A stretch of 64,000 nt of DNA from Prochilodus magdalenae (lineage: Eukaryota > Chordata > Actinopteri > Characiformes > Prochilodontidae), in contig JAMWET010007209.1 of NCBI GenBank assembly GCA_024036415.1, forward strand, positions 1-64,000, in the 5' to 3' direction. The notes beneath the pieces were generated by a model that saw only the letters and a list, made by a program, of their open reading frames with translations, had not been told where the DNA came from and ran no database searches. Below are positions 1 to 12,914 of the stretch, one piece after another (the first letter of the stretch is position 1; the number at the start of each line of letters is the position of its first letter). Made by a program: the position numbers and the translations under genes.

Positions 1-299
1 ATGTATGTTGTAATGTTGTGTGATTAATCTATAGTTTTGGTACAAGTTAGAAATTAAGTTAGACCTGTGTTAAGGCTGGCAGAACCACCCCGCAGCTTTA
101 AGGGATTATTTTTATCATTATCATGTATGGAAATACAGTGCCTTCAATATTCAAAGCGAATGAGATAAGGGATAAAAGATTGACGGTTCCAGTAGGAATG
201 TCGCCAGGTTTCTTTATGTCCAGCCAATCCGGTGCGTTCATCTGATTGTGTGAAGCTGAGCAAACTCCATCTGATCTCCAAACATCCTGTTTCCATGCC

Positions 300-520
300 T
301 CCACCAAGCCAAGCCAACACAGACACACACAGATCGACCTGATAACATGGCCTACTCATCCATCCATCCATCCATCCATCTGTCCATCCTTCCATCTGTC
401 CATTTTCGGCCCTGCCGCACACTAGTCACGCCTACTCTGGTCAAGCCAACAAACACAGATTGGACTGATAACACTTTCTACCCAACCATCCATCTATCCC
501 TATTTCCAGCCAACCAATTG
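300..520. repeat. Degenerate tandem duplication with CATC microsatellite
   Basis: A segment with CCAAGCCAACACAGA, a GATCGACCTGATAACA stretch and then (CATC)n at about 355-380 recurs some 130 bases later. The second copy reads CAAGCCAACAAACACAGATT, GGACTGATAACA and a second CATC-containing stretch. It looks like an old local duplication seeded by the tetranucleotide repeat. No coding meaning is apparent. Confidence 0.55.
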
Positions 521-3500
521 GCAATCCAGGCAACAAGGCTATATTGGCTAAGGGTGGTGGGACTGACTGGGGATGAGGACAACCAAGGGTGACTATGCTG
601 TGTCAGCACAATCTCAATCAGCACAAACTGTGTCCGACACAACACCGCACTCAAAACACACTCACTTAACAAAAATAAGTGGCTTGTTTTTTACAGACTG
701 AAATAATTTTAATTTTGATTTGATTTACATTTAATGTTGCTCCTGTCAGTTCTCCCTGGACTCATACAGATACCGCTGAGCAAGCAGCCTTTCTTTATTC
801 TTGAGGGAAACCTTGACAAATCGCAGCCACAAAGGGTATGTTGAACAAATAAAACAACAATTTTGGTTCCGCGTTCTCTTTAATATCTGTTTTATATCTG
901 AGAAACATAGCAAGTGAGAAAACTGTGCATCTTAGAAAGGTAAACTTTAGACCATTTGCTTCAAGGCCTTGTTTGAGGGGTGGACTCTCAGACTGCCTTA
1001 ATCTGATTTGGACCCAGTCTATTAAATTCCAAAACGAACAAAAAATTCCTGTCACCAGCAAGCCTTGCAAGGCAAGTGCTGACACTACAGCAGGTTCTGT
1101 TCTGAATGTTCATAGGAGGTGGTTAGATGGACTATAATGGCAATAATGACGATTGGCTGCTTAAGAAGTGTTTTAAGTAAGGGTTTATTTGAATGCCCTT
1201 TAAGTTTATAGCATGTGCTTGACACTGACTATAACACTATAACAGGGGAAATAAAAGCTGGTGAATGATGTTTGAGAAGGGCAAATAAATAATGGTAATA
1301 TAAGGGTTAGAATTATAATGCTCTGCCTGTTTTTAACATCTGTAATTCAGTAGAAGACCTGCAGCAGCTGGATATTTGGACATTGTTTAATAAGAGAAAA
1401 TACTAGGTATTGCATAAGGCACTTCTGCTCATACAGTATATCTTATCTATGTCGTACTGTGAACCAAATTACTGTCAAAGCACTCTGTCTATCTCTCCTC
1501 ATTATTCTTACTCTCCTCTCTCTCATTATTTCTCTTATGTTAGTTCAATGGAGCCCACCATCTGAGGTACAAATGTCAGATCTTTTCTTCCTTATTTTGA
1601 CATTGTTTTGCATTTAAAGTCATTCATATCTCTTTCAAAATCATGTTCCCTTTTTTACATTTATCTTGCATTCTCTTTCTCCCTATGATCAGGACACTAA
1701 GTAACCAAATCAGATCTATAATCTGATTTCTGCTGATAAATGCCCACATGCTTCCACATAGACATTTTACTCTCTCCGCATGAATGAGCACAGTAAGGAA
1801 GTTGTTTGATGATAAGCACTATATCTAATGATGAAAGAGTGTTTTCTGTCCTCCACATAGTGGATGTGCATAGGTTACTGTTGAGTGTTGCTTTGCATTG
1901 TGAACATAATGTATAAAACATTGCAACAAAACAGGCGATTGTTTTTATCAACTGTAAGCCAAAATAATGTCATAGAGTTCTGAACAGGCAAAGTGAAGCT
2001 GTTATGAAAAGATGGGAGCTGTAAAAAAGCAATAGTTTCAGTATCCAAAATGCTAAATAAAGTGTCTTGTAGTTGAGAGTTCTTTTTAAAACATGTGCTG
2101 TTATATTTGGACATGAAAGATAAAAAGGTCTATGCTTCCCCTCCCTAATAACCACATCAGCTAAAAGGAACCAACATTAATAACAAAAAAAAGTGTTTGT
2201 CGAACTGTTGGCATTTAAAGCAAAGATGAAGCAATGATGTTTCTGATTTTATTGATGGAACCTCCCAGCTGAGTGTCTACATCACAATTCAGTTGAAAAG
2301 AAACCAAGAGTTGTCAAGCGACATTTCTCCGAAGTTATTCGACTTACAATACAATCCAGTGCAGCCATAAATTAAACCACATGTGTATGATTTCTGGCAT
2401 AAAGGAGAGTTGCTGTCTGTTGTTAAGTTATAGCAGACAGCAATTTGCAGTTAAGTTTATATTTTAAAAGAAGCTAGGACTTCTTTGGCATTCTTTGCGG
2501 ATCAATTTTCACCAGAGTAGGGCAACATTTAGAGGAAAAAAATGGGTGCCCCATCTATTTGCTTCAAATGAATATCTGGAGTTTGCCGTCTTCTGTTAAA
2601 TAATACTGTTGCAATGTGACAAGAATTATTGGCATGATGTGTCTAAGAACAGCAAAAAAGGCACATTCAAATGCTTGTAGCATTTCAAGCAGAGCAAGTT
2701 ATATAATAATGCGATGTATTAGCTATTACTTATTTATGTGAACTGCCTTCCAAGTTCTCATGGACCCAGAGTGTACAATTCACCATTATGGTGTTTTGGA
2801 ATACAGTCAGCAACCATCCTCTATTTCATCTTTAGTAGTTTGATACTAAATATTAAAAGGCTATCTACACAAAAAGAATGCAGATGGTCACATATGAGAG
2901 GAATAGAGTGGAATAAACACAATATTAAATACATCAAAGGTTAAATAGTTAGGAAAGAATAGGAACAGAATAGATACAAATCTTAGTTTTGGCAGAGGAG
3001 ACTAATTTTTGAGCAGAAATATTAAAATCATGTCATTCTACCCCATGTAAATGGCAAATTTACATGGTGAGCGCTGTGGCAGACCGCAAGCACTTGATAT
3101 GCAACCACGCACGTTTTGTGATTCAGTTTTGTCATTTAGGATTATCTGCTAGCATAAAAGATGGGAAACAGTAATGTGGGGAATGAATGGCACATGACAC
3201 ATACATTCTACAAAACCAAAGACTACAGGCAGATCTGATCATTTTAAAGCACTAGTAAAAAAAAATACTTTTTCATGGAGGATGTCAATCATCATGATTC
3301 TCTCAAATGAACTTTCCCCACATCCCTGACAATTTAAAAGTAACCTACATTTTCTGGATTTAAAAGACATTGGAAGTATATTGTATTGCTGTCTTTGTTT
3401 AAATTTTTGTTTTATGATTAGCAAGAAAAATAGAAGTGCACAAGAATATATTATGCTTGCTGTGGCATATTTTTTTATCCTGGGTCTTTTGGTTGGAATG

Positions 3501-5793
3501 GAACGGATCATAAGTGCATAGCTGACTAACTTGTTATGATATTTCAATAGGGGATTGTCTGTATTCTCCAGGTATTATTCTAGTTATTCTTGCTAAACAA
3601 AAAAAATGTATGTGGAAAATGTTTCTACGGTGTAATTCCATTTCAGTTTCTGCAGATTTACTGTATTGCAGATATGAAACACCTATAAAGGTTCACTGCC
3701 TGATCTTAGTTTAAGAACCTGCGCTCTTGAGGTGCTGGTTTTATATTTGGGTTTGGGACCCTAAGACTACCTTTCAAGCTGAATTAAGTATTGTGAGCAA
3801 CCAGTAGAGAATACCAGCAAACCAGCCAACACATTTGAGTGAAGTGTAACGCTGCGTTTGGAGCAAGTTCCTGGGTTTTAAATAGGCATATTAATCACAC
3901 CCTGTGCTTTTAGTGCAAGTTTGGAATAAATGTAAGATTCTTCATATGGTTAAGAGGCCCACCCTGTACACCCCTGTGCGGGCCCTCTTGTGAAGTGAGT
4001 GAGGGCAACACGAGTTTGAACTCAAGCAATTTTTCTCTGAGATCAGTGACAAACTCCATTCACGGGAATACACACTGAATCACCTGGATGACAAACAGGC
4101 CAGAAAAGTAAACACAAAAGAGGTAGAGTGCTTCTCTTATTCAACCCTATTGTGTAAAGGAGACTCAAATGAGCCAGGCTTAGTTTTAATCTCATTTCAA
4201 ACACAAAAAAAAGTTTAAAAGAGCTTAATAACAATTCATACAACATGCCAAAGATTAGATATGCAATGCCTTGTTTGAACTATCATACTTGGAGACTTAT
4301 TTGAAAACATCCTTTTTTCATTATGAGGGTATAACATAATGAGAAATTAATGTTAATTTAATAAACTATGTTGAAACTGGATACCAGCCTCGAGGTTCCA
4401 TCACAACAAAATATGTTTCCTTTCTCATTTTGTAATCTTTTTACTATTGCCTAACAAAAGTAGAATCATTGTTCATGAGCCATACTATCCTGTAGTGCCG
4501 ATACAAAATTCTTTAACCACCCTTTTCTCTTTACACGGATATTTACATTTACTGGATCATACTAAAATGAGGATCAGATTACCTGACTGGTTTCTGAAAC
4601 AGAATATTTCCGTGAATGAAATCTTTGGGGGCTTCGTAATACCCAATAACCCCACTATTAATGTGTGCAGCACTGGAAAGCCAAAGTAAAAAGGCTAAAG
4701 ATTGTCCAAGCTGACTGAGACTGGCCAAGGAGAGAGCGAATCAGCTTTGTGGTTAACTGATCTTTAACTCTTGAAAAACAACAGTATCCTTGCAAGGAAA
4801 ATGGTTTAGTGGTTACAGTTTGGAGGGCGTGCATTACAAAAAATAGAGCAATGGGCACTGGGAGCAATCTTTCTCTTGAAGATAACTTTGATGAGGATTG
4901 AGCCCAATGTAATAGTCTAGAAGTCTTACTGAATCTTCAGGAGATGCTCCATTCAGTGAGTTTCAGGGTGAAAAAAAGTGTGGATCATGCAATCCAAAAA
5001 TCATTCCATTAGAATAACAAGCAAGCAAGGTACGACCCAAGCCAACAGAAGAGCATAACTCAAAATATAATATGACTTCTGAAACCACTACAAAGCCTTT
5101 TACCACAGCTCCAAAACCTGAATAGTCATGTTTGCCTGTGGGACAGTTAAAATTGCAGGACTTTGCAGGAATTTCAGACAAATGTCAAATGAATACCAGA
5201 TGAATAATTGGTAAAACGTCACCAGTTAAATCTTTCATTGCCCGTAAACTTGAAGGTGACTATGTGGCATTTATTTATTTTATAAGCTGCCAATCACACA
5301 GAGACATCAATCTTTTGAGAGTTGTACAAGCCACATCCAGAAATGTGAAATTCTGCCTTTAGCCCTCTACATAATCTCTACATAAATACTATATAAGACA
5401 GACCATATAGCTTTATATACTTTTGCATGTTTGCCAAGATGAGAATACCAACCATCTTTAAAAAAAACACACACACAAGGAATTGTAATTAATCCTTTTG
5501 TTTAAAGATCCAGCACAAATGTGTAAAATTCCCTACAAACTGCAATGCATTTTGCGGAACCCAAGTCAAGAAAGCCATTTGGAAAAGCAGTGATAGTTAA
5601 CAGAGCAATTGGCCCCAACTTGCAGTCTGACCACATTTTAAAAGCAACAAAACAGTCTTAAATGGAAGGAAATATATATATAAAAAAAGACTGTAAAAGG
5701 CACACTGCTCTATGGTCATCTCTGGAATGTGTCTCTGAACAAAAGCAATGTAAATGTTTGTCGGGTTGTAGCTCATTTTGACTGTATAAATAT

Positions 5794-5818
5794 GAGAGAG
5801 AGAGAGAGAGAGAGAGAG
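5794..5818. repeat. (GA)n microsatellite
   Basis: About 12 uninterrupted GA units inside wnt7b intron 2. A simple sequence repeat, probably polymorphic. Confidence 0.95.
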
Positions 5819-6720
5819 CAAGGGTGAGAGAAGCAGCAGGCAGCAACAGCTTTTACAGATTTAACCGTTGGCGGTTGCCTCATTTGCAGTATCATACTTT
5901 ATTACCTTTTTTCATTTTGGTTTTGGCTTTGGACTTTGCAGTCTATTGCACGATTTCAAGTATTTGCCTTAATATGCAAATTATGAAAGACTGCACCAAA
6001 TACTGATGTTACAATATAAATATTGAGGCCTTACGAAGATTGCAAGAATGACGAGAAGTTTGTGTATGCAATTAAAGAAAAAAAAGTCTAGTAGGGATTT
6101 GAGCACTGGACGTGTGCTGTTCTTGTAAAATGCGGTGCTATATCAATCACAACAGATTGTGTACAAACGTGGTTTTGCAAGCAGGTGAAGTTCAAGTGGT
6201 GGGTTTGACCAAGTCAAAGCATGACTGAATGTTGTGTGTAACTAGGGCTTGGCACACTGTGAAAGCTGCTTCTCATATCAGTGTTTCTCTTCAAAAGAAG
6301 GTTCTTTGCTTTTGTCACTGCAATAACAACAACTACCCTTGTAATCAAGCTTGCATTTGTTCATCCTCAACGTAATGCCATGAAAACAGTAACATAACGC
6401 TAAATAAGGGATGTGGAACAAGAGTTCATCATGTTGAACTATCACATCTCTTTGATAGGGTATGCCCTTAAAAACACAAGACCCACTACAACAGTTCTAA
6501 CAACTGGTAGATAGGTAAAAAATCATAGACTTCAAATTGGCCAATTTTTTGTTTAGGCATCCAAAAAATTTCAGCAGTGTTTATCAGTACTGTTGCAGAG
6601 ACTGATTTGAACAACTTCTCTGGCCAGAAATCCTCCTATTTTACATCATCACATGAGGTCTCCAACTGACCTTTTTCTTCTCTCAGCTTGAACCAAGAAT
6701 AGTCTTTAGCACAGACTGAC

Positions 6721-6947
6721 CTACTCGTAGCTCCTGGCCGAAGACTGTGCGCTCTCCCAGGGCTGAGCAGTTCCAGCGGCCGTAGCGGAACTGGTACTGA
6801 CACTCATTGATGCCCAGCTGAGCCCCCTCGCCTATTACGATGATGGCGTCTGGGCGACTTTGGCAGATGGCCCGCTGGCGAGGAGCCAGGCCTGGAATCT
6901 TATTGCAGATGATGTTGGCACCCAGGGCCACCACGGAGGAAAGGGCC
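6721..6947 (-). CDS. wnt7b: wnt7b coding exon 2 (Wnt-7b N-terminal domain)
   Basis: This exon encodes the start of the mature Wnt-7b ligand, a secreted lipid-modified glycoprotein that acts through Frizzled/LRP receptors. Wnt7 ligands also use the Reck/Gpr124 co-receptor in brain angiogenesis. The 75 complete codons run from [16 protein letters not shown] through [33 protein letters not shown] and [12 protein letters not shown]. These are hallmark Wnt7 residues. [17 protein letters not shown] and GQELRVG are 7b-like, whereas Wnt7a has GASIICNK, GLDECQFQF and GKELKVG. Four conserved cysteines (NIIC, AIC, NEC, RWNC) are present. On the minus strand the acceptor is a pyrimidine tract ending TTAAG at 6948, giving phase 2 entry. 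The donor after 6721 reads G|GTCAGT and leaves phase 1, as in Wnt7 genes. A branch-point-like TGCTAAC lies at 6981-6987, about 33 bases upstream of the acceptor. It is one of the teleost wnt7b copies; which ohnolog cannot be told from this exon. Confidence 0.97.
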
Positions 6948-8439
6948 CTTAAGAGGGAAAGAAAAGCGGACATAAAGCTAGTTAGCACAGAGCACTGTTA
7001 AGGACGAAAAAGCTCGTTAAGCTTGAATACCTTCAGCAAATACAAAACCTAAGCTGTAAGCAGAGGAGGCAGTCCCTACAGTACACAGCCTATCCTGAAA
7101 ATGCTTTAAATTTACATGATTCAATGTTTCAGTCGGTTGCACATTAATAAAGTTGTCACATTAACATAAGTGCTGACTTACATTTAATACTAAATATAAT
7201 TATTTAATTTAGAATATATAATAGGTTATAGAACCTACAAAATAACCAACAAACAAAACACATAGTTCTGCAGTGTTGACTTCTTTTGGCAAGAATTTGC
7301 ACATTTGCATAATGTAAATTCAATGCAGCATTTAGTGTACAAAGTCTAAAATGTTCAGTACGATTTATATGTTGTTGTACAGTCACATCCAAGCTGAAAT
7401 GAAGTACCAGGAAACATAAATATTCTATTACCCAGCAAGTCACCATTTCAAAACAGTTCTCCACTGTTGAATGTTTCACAGCTGCAAAACAGGCATTAAT
7501 GAAGAGGAACTAGATACACCAGGCAGAAACTGTATTTCCATACCACTACTCATCACTAGATCCTGAAAAATGTTTATAAATAGATACCGCAATATATTTT
7601 AGAAGGTATGAAGGACAAACATCTGACAATGCATGTCAGAATGATCAAAGCAGAAAACGATATTTTGTTTATTTGCTTATGGATGAGGTCTCTCCACAAT
7701 GGTTTGGCATAAATCCCTGTTAAAGTAAGTTGGGATTGTACACTAATTGTTAGGTAACATAGCTGGAATTGTTTCCAGACCTAACCAACTCCGCAGGCAA
7801 CAACACGATTTGTAATTTCTGCTTCTCAAATTTAGAAGTGGTTCACGTCTTGACCCTGAAGTCACCGTAAATGTTATTCCTCTTCATTTTGGATTTTATG
7901 GTGTTTAGAAAACAAAGATGGTAAAACATAAATAACAGTTTTGTTATTTAGCGGTTTCAACTTTTAAAAAGTTTAGGTCCCTACTTGCTATACCTGCATG
8001 GATAAAAAATTTATACTTAGTACAATATTTGATATTTTTGACAATCTGCAGTAACACAATCATCAAATGACACAAATGATGGCATGATTAATCAGACAGG
8101 GAAACAATGACCGCATGACATTGATAAAAATGTCATTTAAAAGCAAAAAGGCAATTAATCAGCCGTTTGCATGCACAATTTATTAATTATTGTATGTAAT
8201 GTTTTTTTAATTTGTAATTTGTTTACATTAATTCACAACAGAAGGAGATCCTTTCTTTAACTTTTTATGGAGAAAGGAGTCTTCTCTCCAGGTTTCTTCT
8301 TCTGAAATTTGTTATAATTCTCATTATCCTGCCTCAGTGTTGATACATCCCTGACAATTATACCCATTTTGCAGTGGGGCACGGTTTGGGCATGGTTTGC
8401 GTGTATGTGAAATAACTGTGCTAAACAACCCTGCCCTTT

Positions 8440-8610
8440 TGTTTACAACCATCTAACCCATCTAGATACATGCCTTTCAAACATATCAGACACAAGGCCC
8501 ATAAAAGCCCATGGAGGCACATGCCAGCTTTGAAGTATGACGTCGACCACTGAGGACTCCGCCACAAGCAGGGCAGGCTACAGCATGCAAGCTGTGTGTC
8601 AGCAAAAAGA
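8440..8610. promoter_or_regulatory. Candidate intronic regulatory element
   Basis: A GC-richer, repeat-free island in AT-rich intron. It contains a CRE-like TGACGTCG, a TCF/LEF-like CTTTGAAG and several short A/T cores. An open minus-strand frame crosses it, but it has no recognisable domain, and a simple G/A-rich stretch follows. Called only from composition and motifs. Confidence 0.25.
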
Positions 8611-9962
8611 GAAAAAAAAACGACAGGGGGGGAAGGGAGGTGGGTTAAAAAGGGGGGGCAGTTACAACTTATGGATTCCCCTTCAAAACACATGAAAGCA
8701 AGGAAACAAAGGGAAAGAATGTTCATTGGAAATTGGATATGGTTGACTTGGGTCTGTTTTGGTTGCATTTCCATGTCCACAAAAGCCTAAGAATTATTCT
8801 TAAATGGAAAACCACATGTGCAATGTAGAGACTAAGACAAGGGACACATCTCTTTGTTGCTGCAGTGAATCAAGTCCCTCTGCTTCCGACTGCAAATGAG
8901 AAATGGTGAAAGCATATAAACAAATGAAACTGTCAAGGCCAGTAACAATAGGATATCATGAAAGCATCCCTGCAAATTTATAGAAGGTGGTGCAAACCTT
9001 GAATGAAAGTTACGGGTGGATTTAGTGGTCACTGCCATTGCTTTTTGTTACAATCCCATTCATGGGAAATCCAAACAAAATTGGTTCTTTGAAATCGAGT
9101 CAGCCAATATCTCATCTCTGGGGACCCCTGAAAAAATATTTTAAAAGAAGTTACACATTCCTTCTTTGAATGGCAGTTTTGAGGCAAATCTCAAAGATGC
9201 TATAAGGAACTTTATGAGCACCAGGCTATGGAAAGCTTTACCACAATTCACTGAGAAGGACTCTGTTGAGACTACCCTGGGCTTTGCTGCCACATCAAGC
9301 TTTGGTTAACTTTTTGAAAGCATGCAGATAGAAAGAAATAACATATTTTGCAGAGCTAGCATGCAATCCTAAGTAAAAACTATTTCTTCATTATAGAGAA
9401 ACTATTGCTTTATAATACACAATGTAACTCAGAAACAAGAACAGAATGAGTTTTGTGCATTATGACTGATGATGGGACAATGTCATATAGTATATTCATT
9501 CAGTGTAGCAGAATATGTGTTAATAATCTGAAGAAATACTAAATGTAAAGATGTACCATCTGTAGATGTATAATGTAGTAATATTAGTTCAGATGAGAGT
9601 AATTTATTGTAGCGTAAACAGTTGCTCCTTCAGAATGTCTCTTTTTTTAGCTCATTTCTATTTATCATACTTTACTTATGTATATGCATAGCTTTTGCTC
9701 TTCAGCATAAATTACTTTTGAATTACTAGTGTTTTTTATAAGGTCCAATAAAGCACCTGAATTCCTTTGCTCACCAACCCAAATGAAAGTGCAAAAAGCA
9801 CCATGCTGTAGAATACGTGGCCATAATCCCTTCATAAAATCACTTGCAAAGCGTTCTTAAATTATACAGAAATCATTTTGAGGTTATTACGTAGCAAGAA
9901 CTTTACAAACAGATGAACTGTTTCCTCTTATTGTTTATTTTAAGTACACGTAAGACTGCATA

Positions 9963-10304
9963 TTACAGCATCTTTTCTTTCCAGCAACTACACTGTACTG
10001 GCTGACATGTATGCTTAGGGCTGATTTTGGTTAAACAAGCTGAATATAGACCGTCCACCTCAGGCCAGGTTATGAGGAGGTAGAGAACGATGTGGAACCA
10101 CAGACAGTTACTGGCTAGCATGTCTGTGGTGATGTCACTCGACCATTGCATGCAGTCACAGTTGTTTGTTGACCATGTCATGGCTCGGCGGGAAGGCTTG
10201 CAGGAAAATTTCATGAGTGCACTCCTCACCACCTCAGCCTTTGAGTTCTCACGGTTCTCACAGGCTGTACTATAGTGCTCATCTACCAAATTGTGAACTA
10301 CCAA
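9963..10304 (-). other. Unexplained open stretch inside wnt7b intron
   Basis: A 113-codon minus-strand frame, with a 61-codon plus-strand frame overlapping it. The minus frame contains a hydrophobic run (WFHIVLYLLITW) and several cysteines, but I recognise no family. It has no clear splice signals or upstream promoter. Chance openness in a moderately GC-richer segment, or a decayed insertion, are the likely explanations. I do not call it a gene. Confidence 0.2.
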
Positions 10305-11113
10305 CTGTTTATCTTATTTCATTACACAAGTGAGAACATCCAACTGTGTAAACTTTCTTCAACTGTGAACGATGGCACATTCTGCAATGCCCAGAGTCGT
10401 ACTGCACAGCACCCCTAACAAAGCGAAAACTCAAAGCCTGCCTTCAACGACCCACTACACTTAAAGGCTCTAACGTGCAAGTTTAATTGTGATTGGTGGA
10501 AAATATAGGAAAATAAATCAGACCTTTGCTGTGAAGAAGATTTCAAACATAAGCCGGACTTCCTGGTAAATGACGAATAAATAATCCTGCAGACGAGTAA
10601 ATGCACTCTACATTTAAACAAGAGAAAATAAATGTTCTCCCTGTGCTTGGCTCAAGCTATCATGCAGTTCACTCCACTTAAAACAAATCCTACTAAAACA
10701 ACCTCAAAACTACCAACATGAACTGGCTGGCACCAGATGCTTACGGGAAGCTAACAACTCTCAACCTCACAACCTCGCTCTGCTTATATAATTTACTGCT
10801 CTTTTGCGTTCACAAAGGCAGCTGTATAAATCGTCTTTCTGCTTGATAAAAGTGCATTTGTAAAATCAATTGTAAATTATGAGCATGCAGAGAAGCTGTG
10901 TAAGGCACATGCTTACATGCGTATGACAGGGACTGCTCATTAAGGAACTGTCATTGACGTAAGATGAAGCTTATCTTGACAGAAGATGTGTTACAATAGC
11001 AATGGAATTGGACAGTACTGCTGTAGCTTATGTCAAATACATAGTCCATGTAGAATGTAGTCATTTTTAAACAAACATGTTCCTCTCAAAGACCTCAGCA
11101 AACACGTTTAAAC

Positions 11114-11114
11114 A

Positions 11115-11153
<39 letters not shown>
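11114..11153. repeat. (ATT)n microsatellite
   Basis: An uninterrupted ATT trinucleotide run of about 13 units in wnt7b intronic DNA. Confidence 0.95.
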
Positions 11154-11154
<1 letters not shown>

Positions 11155-12072
11155 ACATCAATTATAATAAAAACTGTTATTAGTTATATTTTTAATTATT
11201 AGTATTTTCCAGTTTTATGTCGTTCTAAAGCATTAGTGTGTGTTAAAAGGCTGTTAATGAGCAGCGTTTTCTCTGCCACCCACCACGAGACCTCCTGCCC
11301 CTCTAAAGCGTTCAGAAGGGCTTGAAGGAAAAGACAGTGCTATTATTAAGAAGGGTGATTATTAAAAAAAGAATACCACATCCTTACTTTTTAAAACCCT
11401 CTCTGCCACAACTGTATTAAATGTACTGTATGCCGAATAAAGAAGGCTTAAATTGTAAAAACAAACAATCGTATGTCGAGGGCAATGTGCAAACCGAGGC
11501 TATACATAGGCTTAGCCACTGCAACCAAAACCCACATCTATTTTAGACTCGGGTTTGGGGTCTCCAGCGTTAAAGTCTGCAGCCTAGTCTGATCATCGTG
11601 CCCAATGAATAACTACGAAAACCAACACGAGCTTTACACGACAGCTAATAGACTAAACAAGTCAATTTCCGATAGATCGCAGCCTAGAAAATAAAAATAA
11701 ATATTTTTGTTGTTGTTGTTTTTGTGTTTTGGAGGATTCTCTCAGATTTCAGCGACACTGAAACACCAGGGCGTCAGACAATACTTCTGTACAGCAGCTC
11801 CCACCTGTGCAATGCCTAAGCCACATACAGCCTCGCCAGCTCAGCTCGGCTGCCTGACACATCTCTGCCACTCAGTGGCCAAATCAGGTCTGTTTAGTGA
11901 TAACCGCTCTGTGAGGAGGGAATCGCGACTATTACTGATTGTATAATACACTGTAAAGCAGTAACTAGCAGACACGTAAGCACACTGTCTATATGCTGAA
12001 ACTCCATAACCACTCACAACTCAACCTACTTCGTTCCCACGTGCATCAGAGACTGGCATGAGGCGCGTGAGT

Positions 12073-12149
12073 GTGTGAGAGAGAGAAAGAGAGACACGGA
12101 GAGATAGAGAAAGAGACGGAGCGAGAGGAGGAGGAGGAGAGAGAGAGGC
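12073..12149. repeat. GA-rich low-complexity tract
   Basis: An imperfect GAGA/GGAGGA purine run on the plus strand. In transcript orientation it is a pyrimidine tract about 570 bases into the intron after the proximal first exon. Confidence 0.85.
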
Positions 12150-12715
12150 ACGTTCAAAAATGCCCTTTATAAACGATTATGTGAACCTGATGGCACAGTT
12201 CATTACAGTCACAAGAGCCCCAATAGTGCCATAACTCATTTAGCCTCACTCATTTTCCCTCGGTTTGCCCTATTCCAGGAGCTCAGGGAGTAGCATCAGC
12301 AGCCGAGCCTGTTCTGAACAAGCAGGCGTACAGATATCAACCTGTACAAATACGAACTGACTTGCTGTAAAAACTCTATGGCTTCTCAAAAGGCAATCCC
12401 GGGTCCTCTTTACAAACAGGCACACGAACGTTGTCTGCTAACAGGTCTGGGTTCACTGAAGACATCAGCTTTGTTTCAGCAGCCGAGACAACGATCAACT
12501 CTGGTTATTCTGCAAATGCAGGCTTGTTGTTTTGCTGTACTTCATTGACGAAGGTTTATAACTCTAGTGCAGATGAGTTCTATACAGCAGGCATGAAAGA
12601 TGAGTCGTTACAAAACACGAACTGACCGCAGACATCGTTTTAAACCGGCTACCCCACTCATCACTGCACATTGCCTTTGCTCATCAGGTGGTCAATCCGA
12701 GCAGCGTGAACTTAC

Positions 12716-12798
12716 AGGTAGCTGCCGCTGGTCAGGATGAGGAATATCTGCGGGTAGTAGACTGACAGCAGGACACTGCGCGACGACAGCACGATCAT
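12716..12798 (-). CDS. wnt7b: wnt7b alternative first coding exon (proximal), signal peptide form B
   Basis: The minus-strand start at 12796-12798 (context CACCATGA, A at -3) opens 27 codons plus two bases. It begins MIVLSSRSVLLSVYYPQ and ends IFLILTSGSY, followed by CT|GTAAGT. Joining CT to the first G of exon 2 gives Leu, so the protein reads [18 protein letters not shown] in frame. The hydrophobic stretch (FLILTSG) followed by small residues suits a cleavable ER signal peptide, as a secreted Wnt requires. Reading upstream in frame, a TAA near 12889-12891 is met before any other ATG, so this start is unambiguous. This N-terminus differs from the form best known in mammalian WNT7B. From memory, similar leaders occur in other vertebrate Wnt7b isoforms, but I could not check. 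The exon is outside the usual length for detection by size alone; the phase match and exact acceptor fit are the main support. Confidence 0.9.
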
Positions 12799-12806
12799 GG
12801 TGACAT
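12795..12806 (-). promoter_or_regulatory. Four-codon upstream ORF overlapping the proximal wnt7b start
   Basis: On the minus strand ATG-TCA-CCA-TGA occupies 12806-12795. Its stop codon overlaps the wnt7b ATG (12798-12796) by two bases. It encodes only Met-Ser-Pro. An overlapping minimal uORF could lower initiation or permit terminate-reinitiate translation at the main start. This is seen in the sequence; any regulatory effect is inferred. Confidence 0.6.
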
Positions 12807-12914
12807 GGAGCAAATGGCCGCTTTTTTTCCTCTGATCGATGAAGACAGAAACAGCCAGCGTCAAAACTCCGTTATTCCCGATGCGCGTTTAGTCCCCCCT
12901 TGCGTTCAGACAGC

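Larger units (their letters stand above)
1..6720 (-). other. wnt7b: wnt7b intron 2 (partial), runs off left edge
   Basis: Wnt7 genes continue after exon 2 with an exon coding SREAAFTYAI and onward. No minus-strand frame here encodes that or any later Wnt block (for example the cysteine-rich C-terminus), so exon 3 lies beyond the left edge and this is intronic. Contents are AT-rich unique-looking DNA, a partly duplicated CATC-rich segment near 300-520, a GA microsatellite at 5794-5818 and no other feature I can name. Intronic status is an inference from the exon 2 donor and the missing exon 3. Confidence 0.75.
6948..12715 (-). other. wnt7b: wnt7b intron between proximal first exon and exon 2
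   Basis: About 5.8 kb bounded by a GTAAGT donor (minus strand, from 12715) and the TTAAG acceptor at 6948. It is mostly AT-rich, with an ATT trinucleotide repeat near 11.1 kb and a GA-rich run at 12073-12149 close to the first exon. A GC-richer segment at 8440-8610 and an open stretch at 9963-10304 are listed separately. Transcripts from the distal first exon would carry a 9.3-kb version of this intron. Confidence 0.85.

Noticed and set aside
8421..8780. 119-codon minus-strand frame in the wnt7b intron
   Set aside because: No domain or splice framing; partly a G/A-rich run. The block is kept only as a weak regulatory candidate.
12716..12798. The proximal exon as a chance match
   Set aside because: Rejected as chance because the ATG, hydrophobic leader, GTAAGT donor, phase match to exon 2 and adjacent promoter elements all agree.
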